NCBI GenBank assembly: GCA_963650915.1
Contig: CAVJMJ010000020.1
Location: forward strand, 1-28,940
Reading direction: 5' to 3'
Length of the DNA stretch: 28,940 nt
Origin: UBA4636 sp963650915
Lineage (GTDB): Bacteria; Bacillota; Clostridia; Christensenellales; Borkfalkiaceae
Made by a program: the position numbers and the translations under genes. The notes under the pieces are model-generated. The model made no database searches and was not told the origin of the DNA. It worked only from the letters and a program-made list of their open reading frames with translations. Below, in pieces: positions 13,973 to 22,218 of this stretch (position 1 is its first letter; the number at the start of each line of letters is the position of its first letter).

Positions 13973-16069
13973 TTACTTGTTGAGAAGTTCTGCGATGGAA
14001 GCACCGCCAAAGTCGCTTTCCTTCCATTCGTGAACTTCACCGTCGTCTGCGGCGGGTCTTTCGCGTCTTTTATTTCTTCTGGGTTTTTCTTCGCCTTCTT
14101 CGGACGCTTCTTTTTCGCGTCTGGGCTTAGCGGTTACTTCGGGTTGAGGTAAGCAAGCCTTAATAGAAAGGGTGATTTTTTCCTTTTCGTAATCGATGGA
14201 AATAATCTTAGCGCTTACTTCATCGCCGACCTTCAAACCTTCAGTCGGTTTTTCAAGCCATTCGTGAGAGATTTGGGAGATATGAACCAAACCGTCTACG
14301 CCTTTTTCGATTTCCACGAAAACGCCGAAATCAACGATTCTTACGATCTTACCCGTAATAATGTCACCGACGGAGTATTTGCCGGGAACGGATTCCCAAG
14401 GACGAGGTTGAAGTTGTTTATAACCGATGGAAACCTTCTTGGTTTCTTCGTCACACTTCAATACTTTGAATTCGTATTCCTTGTTGAGTTCCAAAACTTC
14501 GGCAGGACTCTTAACGCCCGTCCAAGAAAGGTCTGAAATATGAGCAAGGCAATCGAAGCCGTTTACTTCGACGAAAGCACCGAAGGAAGCAAATCTTACG
14601 ACTTTGCCTTTAACGATGTCGCCTGTATGAACGGTGGAGAAGAATGCTTCTTCTTTTGCCTGACGTTCAGCGTCTTTTTGAGCCTTTTCGGCTTCCAAAA
14701 TAACCCTTTGAGAAGCAACGATTTGTTTTCTTCTTTCTGCGGTTTCGATTCTTTCCGCTTTAACTCTCAAAGTTTTACCCACGTATTTATCGAGGTCTTT
14801 AACGAAACCGATTCTAATCTGGGATGACGGAATAAATACGCCGTAAGTTCCGAATTTAGCGGTCAAACCACCTTTGTTAGTGCCGTCAATCGTAACGGTA
14901 AAGATTTTTCCGTTCTTGATTTCTTCGATTTCTTTTTCTTCCTCGGCAAGTGCTTTGATTGCCTTTTGAGATAACAGAACGGGGTTAAGACCAATAATAA
15001 GGACTTCGATTTCTTCGCCTACTTTAGAAGCGTAATCGGCTTTGTTGTATTTTTCACAGTCGAGTTCTTCTTTAGGCAGAAGGATTTCCTTTTTGGTATT
15101 ATTGATGTATAAAGCTAAACCTTCATCCGTAGCAGAAGAAATAGTTGCAACTATTTTTTGCCCCTTTCTGAATTTTTGTTGGCCGTTTTCAAGTTTGGCA
15201 ACAGCTTCTTCCATCTCGTTTACAGTTTTAACTTCAGTGACTACTTCTTCCATTTTTGAGAAAACCTCCATTGATTGTTCGGGTGGAGTAGATGCCCCCG
15301 ATACAATACCTACCTTTAAAAAATTAGCATACTTGATTGCGTCAAATTGGCTTACGTCGCTAACGAACGAAACGTTGTCGCAAAACGCCTTGCAGACGTC
15401 GAACAATTTGCGAGAATTACTCGATGAATTATCACCGACGACTATCATTGCGTCGCATCGTTTCGACAAGCTTTCCGCTTCCCTCTGACGCTCCCTTGTA
15501 GTATAGCAAATTGTTTTAAAAATCTCAACTGTTTTACTACAATTTTTTTTAATTTTGTCTAAAAAAATAGCAAATTTAGCGTCGTTATAGGTTGTTTGTG
15601 CGACTATACACAGTTTTTCGTGTGAGTTGTAGTCGTAATTTTCGTCAAATTCGTTCTGAACGAGCGGTTTTTCGCCCGAAGCCCAGCCTTCGATGCCTTT
15701 AACCTCGGGGTGATTACAATCGCCGACGATCAAAATTTTATATCCTCTATCCGAATAGTCACTCACGATATCGTGAATTTTCTTGACGAAAGGACAGGTG
15801 CAATCGAGAATTTCCTTCCCCGATTTTTTTAAAAAATCAATCGTTTCTCTTTTTTCCCCGTGCGAACGTATAACGACTACGTCGCCCTCTGTCTCGTCGA
15901 GAGAGTGCGCTATCTTTATACCGCGCTTTTGAAGTTCCTCGTTCACCGCTTTGTTGTGAACGAGTTCCCCTAAAACGCATACTTTTTTATTCTTTATACT
16001 TAAAACGGCGGTTATCGCACGGTTTACGCCCATACAAAAACCGCTGTGTTTTGCCAAAATAACTTCCAT
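13973..16069 (-). CDS. ispH-rpsA: Bifunctional HMBPP reductase IspH / ribosomal protein S1-like fusion
   Basis: 698 aa. Residues 1-280 are a complete IspH, the [4Fe-4S] enzyme making IPP and DMAPP in the last step of the MEP isoprenoid pathway. The cluster ligands are Cys12 (FCMGV), Cys92 (TCPFV) and Cys188 (TICYTT). His38 (LVHNKAV), His120 and Glu122 (NHPEVKG), and SSNSRKL with SGASTP complete the substrate site. Residues ~300-637 are four S1 RNA-binding repeats at about 300-372, 385-459, 481-551 and 566-637; the last two are the most canonical (GAFVEV, LAHISDL; GVFVEI, LVHISQI). A charged tail (~645-698) rich in Arg and Glu ends in IAELLNK. This fusion is known from Clostridia, so the frame is not an assembly error. 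It is last in the run after plsC, one base from it, hence translationally coupled. Confidence 0.95.
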   Translation of the reverse strand: MEVILAKHSGFCMGVNRAITAVLSIKNKKVCVLGELVHNKAVNEELQKRGIKIAHSLDETEGDVVVIRSHGEKRETIDFLKKSGKEILDCTCPFVKKIHDIVSDYSDRGYKILIVGDCNHPEVKGIEGWASGEKPLVQNEFDENYDYNSHEKLCIVAQTTYNDAKFAIFLDKIKKNCSKTVEIFKTICYTTRERQREAESLSKRCDAMIVVGDNSSSNSRKLFDVCKAFCDNVSFVSDVSQFDAIKYANFLKVGIVSGASTPPEQSMEVFSKMEEVVTEVKTVNEMEEAVAKLENGQQKFRKGQKIVATISSATDEGLALYINNTKKEILLPKEELDCEKYNKADYASKVGEEIEVLIIGLNPVLLSQKAIKALAEEEKEIEEIKNGKIFTVTIDGTNKGGLTAKFGTYGVFIPSSQIRIGFVKDLDKYVGKTLRVKAERIETAERRKQIVASQRVILEAEKAQKDAERQAKEEAFFSTVHTGDIVKGKVVRFASFGAFVEVNGFDCLAHISDLSWTGVKSPAEVLELNKEYEFKVLKCDEETKKVSIGYKQLQPRPWESVPGKYSVGDIITGKIVRIVDFGVFVEIEKGVDGLVHISQISHEWLEKPTEGLKVGDEVSAKIISIDYEKEKITLSIKACLPQPEVTAKPRREKEASEEGEEKPRRNKRRERPAADDGEVHEWKESDFGGASIAELLNK

Positions 16070-16070
16070 C

Positions 16071-16673
16071 TTATTTAGACTTCTTATACGGAATTTCCTT
16101 GGTTTGCAAAAGTTTTTCTTTAATCAATTCGTCTGCCTTTTGAAGGACTTCGGCATTAATTTTAGAACCGTAAAATTCGCTTAATTCGAAAGGTTCGCCT
16201 ATCTTTATATAATTACGCCTTAAAAATCTGCTTTTGCCGTCGATAAAAACCGTTTGAACGGGAGTTTTGCTTTTTATCGCGAAAAGCGCGGCTCCCCCTT
16301 TTAACGGCAATAAGGGTTGGTCGGTTTTATTTCTCGTCCCTTCGGGGAAAATCAATAATCGACTGCCGTTTTTGAGCATTTTTACGCAATTTATTATGGT
16401 TGAAACGTCGGGGTTATCCCTATCGATGGGGATCCCTCCCAAAGTTTTTAAAAACCAAGACACCGGTTTAGAGGTAAAACTTTCTTTTTTAGTTAATACA
16501 TAGGTTTTGCCTTTATATTGCATTCCGATAATGAAGGCGTCGGCGTTGGATAAATGATTAGCCACAACTACGCACGGCGTTTTTAAGGCTCTGTCTTTTC
16601 CGATAACTTTGAAAGGAAAAAACAACTTCATAAATCCCGTGACGATTCCCCTTATGATATAATAAATGAACAT
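16071..16673 (-). CDS. plsC: 1-acyl-sn-glycerol-3-phosphate acyltransferase
   Basis: 200 aa, the usual length. It adds the second acyl chain to lysophosphatidic acid at the inner membrane face, giving phosphatidic acid. Motif I NHLSNAD has the His40-x4-Asp45 catalytic pair. Motif II GGIPIDRD is at ~79-86. Motif III FPEGTRN at ~109-115 binds the glycerol phosphate. A hydrophobic N-terminus (FIYYIIRGIVTGFMKLFF) provides membrane association. It starts two bases after the cmk stop and has no strong ribosome binding site, so translational coupling is likely. The gene order cmk-plsC-ispH/S1 is common in Clostridia. Confidence 0.93.
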   Translation of the reverse strand: MFIYYIIRGIVTGFMKLFFPFKVIGKDRALKTPCVVVANHLSNADAFIIGMQYKGKTYVLTKKESFTSKPVSWFLKTLGGIPIDRDNPDVSTIINCVKMLKNGSRLLIFPEGTRNKTDQPLLPLKGGAALFAIKSKTPVQTVFIDGKSRFLRRNYIKIGEPFELSEFYGSKINAEVLQKADELIKEKLLQTKEIPYKKSK

Positions 16674-16675
16674 GT

Positions 16676-17347
16676 TTAATATTGTTTATCGCTATTTTTA
16701 ATGTGTGACAGTAAAGTTTCGACCACCTCGTCTACATTCATTTCGGACGTATCGATTAAAACAGCGTCTTCTGCCTGCTTTAAAGGGGATATTTTCCTGT
16801 GACTGTCGTTATAGTCGCGTCTGTTGATTTCTTCTACCAAATCGTCGAAATCGACCGTTTGTCCTTTCTTTTCGAGTTCTTTATGCCGTCTTTCGGCTCG
16901 AACCTCCGGCGTTGCCGTAATGTAAAACTTAAAGGGTGCGTCGGGTAAAACGACGGTACCGATATCTCTTCCGTCCAAAATGCAATCGTTTGATTTTGCG
17001 ACTTCCCTTTGCATTTCCACCATTTTTTCTCTTACGCATTTTAAAGAAGAAATGTCCGACGACATCATCGATACTTCGTTGGCACGAATTTTTTCGGAAA
17101 CGTCTTCTCCGTCGAGCATGGTTTTCTGTCTTCCGTTTTCATAACGGATTTCTATATCTATATCGTTTATAAATCTGGAAACCGATTCTTCGTCAAGGCA
17201 ATCGACGCCACGTTTTAGGGCGCATAACGCGCAAGCACGATACATCGCCCCCGTATCGAGATGGAGTATATCGAGTTTTTGAGCCAATATATCGGCTACG
17301 GTGCTTTTACCGCTACCGCAAGGCCCGTCAAGTGCAATATTCAGCAT
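16676..17347 (-). CDS. cmk: Cytidylate kinase
   Basis: 223 aa, the usual length. It phosphorylates CMP and dCMP with ATP in pyrimidine salvage and CDP supply. The P-loop GPCGSGKS is at residues 8-15. The substrate-binding segment DTGAMYRA is at ~32-39. GRDIGTVVLPDAP and the lid RAERRHKEL follow, and RRDYNDSHRKISPLK is the CMP-binding signature. The start has AGGAGA four bases upstream. It overlaps no neighbour: 12 bp after the FAD protein gene and 2 bp before plsC, in one operon. Confidence 0.95.
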   Translation of the reverse strand: MLNIALDGPCGSGKSTVADILAQKLDILHLDTGAMYRACALCALKRGVDCLDEESVSRFINDIDIEIRYENGRQKTMLDGEDVSEKIRANEVSMMSSDISSLKCVREKMVEMQREVAKSNDCILDGRDIGTVVLPDAPFKFYITATPEVRAERRHKELEKKGQTVDFDDLVEEINRRDYNDSHRKISPLKQAEDAVLIDTSEMNVDEVVETLLSHIKNSDKQY

Positions 17348-17359
17348 ATAATCTCCTGT

Positions 17360-18583
17360 TTATATAAAATCGGTGCTTCCCGCTTTTACGCCGGTAGCAA
17401 ACGCAATTTGCAAATTAAAACCGCCCGTTTTTGCATCGACGTCTATAACCTCGCCCGCAAAAAACAAGCCTTTTACAAGTTTACTTTCCATGGTTTTGGG
17501 ATTGATTTCAGCGGTATTTACACCACCCGCGGTTACTACCGCTTGAGAAAACGGGCATAAACCGTCGTAATCTAATGTAAACTTTTTGATAACCTCGGCA
17601 AGTTTTCTCCTCTCTTCCCTCGTTATCTCGTTATTTTTTTTGTATTCTTTGATACCGCTTCTTTTTACGACTATCGGAATAAGACTCGACGGAAGTAATT
17701 TGTTGAGCGAATTTTTCAGTTCTTTGTTTTTTAATTCTTCGAAATCTCTCAGAATGCGTTTATCCAAAGTGTCGAGATCGAGTGCGGGCTTTAAATCGAT
17801 ATACATAGACAATTCCGATTTGTTAAGCCTGTTAATTTTACTCGAAGCGGTCAATACTATAGGTCCCGACACGCCGTGATGGGTAAATAAAAGTTCGCCG
17901 AACTCGTCTACTATAAGTTTTCCGTTTTTTTCCACCTTTAAACTTACGTTTTTCAAGGTTAAACCTGAAAGTTCGGTACAATAATCGCCTTTTACTTCAA
18001 AGGGAACGAGTGCCTGCACGGGGTTTATTATAGAATGCCCCAAAGTTTTTGCAAACTTATAGCCGTCACCCGTCGAACCCGTCAAGGGGTACGAAATACC
18101 GCCCGTTGCAATAATTACTTTATCGCAAGCGTATTCGGCTAAATCGGTTTTTACCGAACAAACCGCGCCGTCTTTTTGTCCTATCGAGATAACCCTTTCG
18201 TTAAGATTGATTTTTACGTTTACCGATTTCAACATTTCGGTAAGCGTCTTTATGACGTCGCTCGACTTATCGGACTCGGGAAAAACTCTGTTTCCCCTTT
18301 CTACTTTTAAGGGTAACCCGTGCGATTGCAAAATCGTCATAAGATCGGTTGGCGTGAAATTAAAAATAGCGCTCGTCAAAAAACGTGGATTGGATATTAC
18401 GTTGGTAAAAAATTCCTGCACGTCGCAATCGTTGGTTACGTTACAGCGGCCTTTACCCGTAATATACAGTTTTTTGCCGAGCTTTTCGTTTTTTTCGATA
18501 AGTATGGTGTTGTTGCCCGAAAGGGAAGAATAGTACGATGCAATCATTCCGGCGGGACCTCCGCCTATAACTATTGTCGTCAT
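17360..18583 (-). CDS. BaiN/YhiN (HI0933-type) FAD-dependent flavoprotein
   Basis: 407 aa. I choose the ATG at 18583 because GGAGG lies five bases upstream and the FAD motif then starts at residue 6; a longer frame adds 12 residues that cover that site. The Rossmann motif is VIGGGPAGM. GKGRCNVTN at ~45-55 is the family signature. GGISYPLTGSTGDGY follows in the middle, and the C-terminal GLFFAGEVIDVDAKTGG, then GFNLQIAFATG, closes the FAD site. This family has unclear function; some members act in bile-acid dehydroxylation and others were linked to rRNA metabolism. In Clostridia it commonly precedes cmk, as here, which argues for a housekeeping role. A hairpin at 18612-18647 separates it from oadA. 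Confidence 0.9.
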   Translation of the reverse strand: MTTIVIGGGPAGMIASYYSSLSGNNTILIEKNEKLGKKLYITGKGRCNVTNDCDVQEFFTNVISNPRFLTSAIFNFTPTDLMTILQSHGLPLKVERGNRVFPESDKSSDVIKTLTEMLKSVNVKINLNERVISIGQKDGAVCSVKTDLAEYACDKVIIATGGISYPLTGSTGDGYKFAKTLGHSIINPVQALVPFEVKGDYCTELSGLTLKNVSLKVEKNGKLIVDEFGELLFTHHGVSGPIVLTASSKINRLNKSELSMYIDLKPALDLDTLDKRILRDFEELKNKELKNSLNKLLPSSLIPIVVKRSGIKEYKKNNEITREERRKLAEVIKKFTLDYDGLCPFSQAVVTAGGVNTAEINPKTMESKLVKGLFFAGEVIDVDAKTGGFNLQIAFATGVKAGSTDFI

Positions 18584-18611
18584 ACCTTCCTCCTCGGAAA
18601 TTTTTTTAAAT

Positions 18612-18647
18612 ACTTTCACCCGACGGAAAAATCCGTCGGGTAAAAGT
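18612..18647 (-). terminator. Hairpin between oadA and the flavoprotein gene
   Basis: A 15-bp stem with one mismatch (ACTTT-ACCCGACGGA / TCCGTCGGGT-AAAGT) and an A4 loop. There is no T-run right after it on the minus strand, so it may be only a partial terminator, letting transcription continue to the cmk run. I found no convincing promoter between the hairpin and the flavoprotein start. Confidence 0.55.
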
Positions 18648-18664
18648 CAAATGCGTTTAAAAAA

Positions 18665-20071
18665 CTATGCGGGATAAACCCTGTTTTTGTCGGAAGCCAT
18701 ATCTTTGTCTACGCCGGACTGTTTAGCCAGTCTGTATTTAAAGAAGTTGATTGCAACTTGGTTAAATAACGCGTAAGACAAAACGTCTTCTTCCTGTTGT
18801 ACGTATTCGGCACATTCCTTCCTATACTTTTCGAGTTCGGGAGGAATGTCGTCTGCGGGACGATGGGTAATAATAGGTTCGTTACCTACTACCTTCTTTA
18901 ATACTTCGGGATTGGGATCTGCGGGAAGTTTGCCGTATTCACCGCGCAAAAGACCTTTGAATTCCTTGGTAACCATCTTGTATCTTTCGCCCATAAGTAC
19001 GTTCAAAACGGCTTGAGTACCGACGATTTGACTGCTCGGCGTAACCAAAGGAGGATAACCGCAATCTTTTCTTACGTTGGGGACTTCCGCCAAAACGTCC
19101 ATAAGTTTGTCGGACTTGTTTTGTTGTTTGAGTTGGTTGATAAGGTTGGAAAGCATACCGCCCGGTACCTGATATACGAGGGTGTTGATGTCTACCTTCA
19201 AAACTTTATCGGACAAAACTCCGCTTGCCTTTAATTGATCGGCTACTCCGCGGAAGTATTGAGTTATGGGAAGAAGTTTTTTAAGGTCTATACCGGTATC
19301 GTATTCGGTTCCTTGTAAAGTTGCTACCAAAGGTTCGGTTGCGGGTTGAGAAGTACCGTTACCCAAAGGAGATAAAGCGCAGTCGACTATGTCGCAACCG
19401 GCTTCGATAGCCTTTAAGTTTACCATATCGCCCGTACCCGATGTGTTATGGGTATGAAGGTGAATTTTGGTTTCGGGTTTCAAGACCTTCTTCATTCCGC
19501 TTATCAAGTCGTAAACCGTGTAAGGAAGCAAAAGGTTTGCCATATCTTTTAAGCAGATATTGTCAGCGCCCATGTCTTCGAGGGTTTTTGCGAGTTTGAT
19601 AAAATATTCGTTGTTGTGTACGGGGCTTATGGTGTAGCAGATAGTCGCTTCGCATACGCCGCCGTATTTTTTAATTGCCTTCATCGCAGTTTCCAAGTTT
19701 CTGACGTCGTTTAAAGCGTCGAAAACTCTTACGATGGAAACGCCGTTTTTAATGCTTAAACGAACAAATTCGTCAACTACGTCGTCGGCGTAATGTTTGT
19801 AACCCAAAAGGTTTTGTCCGCGTAAAAGCATTTGGATGGGCGTCTTTTTAAGATGGGATTTCAAAATACGCAATCTTTCCCAAGGATCTTCGTTTAAAAA
19901 CCTTAAGCAGGAGTCAAAGGTAGCACCGCCCCAGGCTTCCAAAGAATAGTACCCGATGTCGTCCAATTGGTCGAGCATGGGAAGCATTTGCTCTATTGTC
20001 ATTCTCGTAGCCGCTTGCGATTGGTGAGCGTCACGAAGAATAGTTTCTGTAATCATAACTTTTCTTGCCAT
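18665..20071 (-). CDS. oadA: Oxaloacetate decarboxylase alpha / pyruvate carboxyltransferase subunit
   Basis: 468 aa, corresponding to the carboxyltransferase and connecting part of OadA; the biotin domain of full-length OadA (~590 aa) is a separate gene at 21480. A TIM barrel starts with ETILRDAHQS (metal ligand Asp14). It continues with GGATFDSC, RGQNLLGYKHY at ~84-94, and CLKDMAN with Lys175, the lysine modelled as carbamylated. HLHTHNTSG supplies the metal ligands His206 and His208. The C-terminal region (VPGGMLSNL, TPSSQIVGTQAVLNV) is the conserved PYC/OADA domain. It transfers CO2 between oxaloacetate/pyruvate and biotin. The start has AAGGAG. It is last of five pump genes, 15 bp after oadB. 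Confidence 0.92.
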   Translation of the reverse strand: MARKVMITETILRDAHQSQAATRMTIEQMLPMLDQLDDIGYYSLEAWGGATFDSCLRFLNEDPWERLRILKSHLKKTPIQMLLRGQNLLGYKHYADDVVDEFVRLSIKNGVSIVRVFDALNDVRNLETAMKAIKKYGGVCEATICYTISPVHNNEYFIKLAKTLEDMGADNICLKDMANLLLPYTVYDLISGMKKVLKPETKIHLHTHNTSGTGDMVNLKAIEAGCDIVDCALSPLGNGTSQPATEPLVATLQGTEYDTGIDLKKLLPITQYFRGVADQLKASGVLSDKVLKVDINTLVYQVPGGMLSNLINQLKQQNKSDKLMDVLAEVPNVRKDCGYPPLVTPSSQIVGTQAVLNVLMGERYKMVTKEFKGLLRGEYGKLPADPNPEVLKKVVGNEPIITHRPADDIPPELEKYRKECAEYVQQEEDVLSYALFNQVAINFFKYRLAKQSGVDKDMASDKNRVYPA

Positions 20072-20086
20072 AATATTAACTCCTTA

Positions 20087-21463
20087 TTAAAGTAACGGGC
20101 AAACCGCAAGTAAAACGCCCGCGGCTATTGCAGAGCCTATAACGCCTGCGACGTTAGGTCCCATAGCGTGCATAAGTAAGTGGTTGTCGGGGTCGTATTC
20201 CCTGCCCATGTCTTGAGAAATTCTCGCTGCCATAGGAACGGCGGAAACGCCTGCCGAACCGATGAAAGGATTGATCTTTCCGCCGGAAATCTTGTTCATG
20301 ATCTTTGCGCAAAGAAGTCCGCCGACGGTACCCATGCAGAATGCGAAAAGACCGAGTAAAATAATACCTAAAGTCTTTATGTCGAGGAAGGTTGAACCGA
20401 TTGCTTTGGAACCGACCATAACGCCGAGGAAAATGGTTACGGTGTTCATAAGTCCGTTTTGAGCGGTATCGGAAAGCCTTTGCGTTACGCCCGATTCTCT
20501 TAACAAGTTACCGAGCATAAGCATGCCTAAAAGAGGCATTGCGTCGGGAAGAAGTAATCCTACTATTAAAGAAACGGAAATCGGGAAAACGATTTTTTCG
20601 AGTTTGGAAACCGTTCTTAATTGTTTCATTTTGATACGGCGTTCTTTATCGGTAGTCATAAGCCTCATGATAGGCTTTTGAATGACGGGGATAAGTGCCA
20701 TATACGAATACGCCGAAATAGCGATTGCGGGAAGCAAATCTTCGGCAAGTTTTTTTGCTACGTAAATTGCGGTAGGACCGTCTGCGCCGCCGATGATTGC
20801 GATTGCGCCGGATTCCTTCGGGGTATAGCCTAAAAGGCACAAAGCGCCGAAGAAGGTTATAAATATACCGAGTTGAGCCGCCGCGCCCATAAGCATGCTC
20901 TTGGGGTTAGCGATTAACGGACCGAAGTCTGTCATACAACCGATGCCGAGGAAGATGATCGGGGGGAAGATAACCCAATCTACGCCTTTATAGATGTAAT
21001 AGAACAAACCGAAGTTTCTTATTACAGTTTCAGAAGAAAGGGAAAGTTGGTTTGCCGCAAAAGTAAATTGGGCACCGCTTAACTGCGTGGAAAAACCGGT
21101 TTCGAGGGCGGATTTTAAAGCGTCAAAACTTTCAACATTGAAAAATTTGATAAGTTCGTCCGCCGTTCCCCTCGCGATTTCGGTATTGGATAAGGTATCG
21201 GTTACTATGTAACCCTTCGTACCGAACAAAATGCCGTATGCGCCCGGGATGTTTACGATGAACATACCGAATGCTATGGGAAGCATTAGGAGCGGTTCGA
21301 ATTTTTTAACTATTGCAAGATAGAATAATAAGAAAGACACGGCTAACATTACGTAGTTACGCCAATCGGTTCCTTGTACCAAACCGGTTTGTTCCCACAA
21401 ACCCAACAAGGATTTACTTATGTCTTCCCATACTCCGCTTGCGAGTATAGAAGTCAAATTCAT
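20087..21463 (-). CDS. oadB: Na+-translocating decarboxylase beta subunit
   Basis: 458 aa polytopic membrane protein. It uses decarboxylation of carboxybiotin to export Na+. The key Asp is in TDFGPLIANP (Asp179). GGADGPTAIY at ~225-234, NPFIGSAGVSAVPMAARI and MGPNVAGVIGSA are the conserved channel motifs. It is longer than the usual 375-435 residues because of an N-terminal extension (~30 aa) and a ~65-residue insertion at ~83-150, after the second membrane segment. I do not recognise this insertion. It may be an exposed loop on the outer face. The start has GGGAG seven bases upstream. It lies between the biotin carrier gene and oadA. Confidence 0.95.
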   Translation of the reverse strand: MNLTSILASGVWEDISKSLLGLWEQTGLVQGTDWRNYVMLAVSFLLFYLAIVKKFEPLLMLPIAFGMFIVNIPGAYGILFGTKGYIVTDTLSNTEIARGTADELIKFFNVESFDALKSALETGFSTQLSGAQFTFAANQLSLSSETVIRNFGLFYYIYKGVDWVIFPPIIFLGIGCMTDFGPLIANPKSMLMGAAAQLGIFITFFGALCLLGYTPKESGAIAIIGGADGPTAIYVAKKLAEDLLPAIAISAYSYMALIPVIQKPIMRLMTTDKERRIKMKQLRTVSKLEKIVFPISVSLIVGLLLPDAMPLLGMLMLGNLLRESGVTQRLSDTAQNGLMNTVTIFLGVMVGSKAIGSTFLDIKTLGIILLGLFAFCMGTVGGLLCAKIMNKISGGKINPFIGSAGVSAVPMAARISQDMGREYDPDNHLLMHAMGPNVAGVIGSAIAAGVLLAVCPLL

Positions 21464-21479
21464 AAATTTTCTCCCGAAA

Positions 21480-21851
21480 CTACGCTATTATAGCCAAAGT
21501 CGCACCGGTTTCGACGTTGGAACCTTCCGTAACGGTAAAGGTAACCGTTCCGTCGCAAGGAGCGTTAAGGTCGTTATCCATCTTCATTGCTTCCAAAATA
21601 ACGATTACGTCGCCTTTTTTAACCTTCGAGCCGTTGGCAACGGGAAGTTTTTTGATCATACCGGGCATCGGCGAAGTCATTTTTGTTCCGTTTGCGGGAG
21701 CCTGAGCCTTGGGAGCGGGCTTAACTTCTTCTTTTACGGGAGCAGCCGTTTGTACGGGTGCAGTCGTTTGTACGTTAGAGGCGGTTGCGCCGACTTCTTC
21801 AACGCCTACCTGATATTGTTTTCCGTCTACGGTTATAATAAAATTACGCAT
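21480..21851 (-). CDS. Biotin carboxyl carrier protein of the decarboxylase
   Basis: 123 aa. The N-terminal ~20 residues (FIITVDGKQYQVGVEEV) match the OadA/MmdC-type start. A flexible Ala/Pro/Lys-rich hinge spans ~22-55. The biotinyl domain has EAMKMD with biotinylated Lys90. It carries CO2 from the carboxyltransferases to the beta subunit. The start has AAGGAG. It is 14 bp from oadG and 16 bp from oadB. As it is free and not fused, it can serve both carboxyltransferases of the operon. Confidence 0.93.
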   Translation of the reverse strand: MRNFIITVDGKQYQVGVEEVGATASNVQTTAPVQTAAPVKEEVKPAPKAQAPANGTKMTSPMPGMIKKLPVANGSKVKKGDVIVILEAMKMDNDLNAPCDGTVTFTVTEGSNVETGATLAIIA

Positions 21852-21865
21852 AATTGTTACACTCC

Positions 21866-22207
21866 TTAAAATATTCTTTTAATTTTTTTGATTTTGAATT
21901 CGCAGTTAGAGTTTTCTTTAAAATAATACGCGGTGAGCGCGGCGGTTATAACCGCAACGGTTTCGGAGGACAATTCCTCGTCTTCCGCAGTCGCGTAGTC
22001 GGAAACGGTCGTTTCCTCCGCAGGTTGAACGTTCTCTTTATTCTCTTTATTCTCTTTATTCTCTTTATTCTTTTTAGCCGACATTATTTTGCCGATAATT
22101 TCTATGAACCAAACGATTAAAGCAATACCGAAAAATACGACGAGCATACCGAGAATAAAAACGAAAAGACCGCCAAACAATTTGGACGCCATTAACAAGT
22201 TCGTCAT
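21866..22207 (-). CDS. OadG-family gamma subunit of the Na+ pump
   Basis: 113 aa. One membrane segment (FGGLFVFILGMLVVFFGIAL) at ~10-32, then a charged cytoplasmic stretch, the usual OadG layout. Residues ~46-58 are four NKE tripeptides encoded by a 9-bp tandem repeat. The C-terminal part (SSETVAVITAALTAYY, then KIKKIKRI) resembles the assembly segment of Clostridial gamma subunits. It stabilises the alpha-beta contact. The start has GAGGTG. It is 11 bp after the carboxyltransferase gene. Confidence 0.85.
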   Translation of the reverse strand: MTNLLMASKLFGGLFVFILGMLVVFFGIALIVWFIEIIGKIMSAKKNKENKENKENKENVQPAEETTVSDYATAEDEELSSETVAVITAALTAYYFKENSNCEFKIKKIKRIF

Positions 22208-22218
22208 TTTTCACCTCG

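Noticed and set aside
13812..14033. A 73-codon plus-strand frame overlapping the ispH-rpsA end
   Set aside because: It covers the terminator hairpin and the antisense of the S1 tail, and has no start signal.
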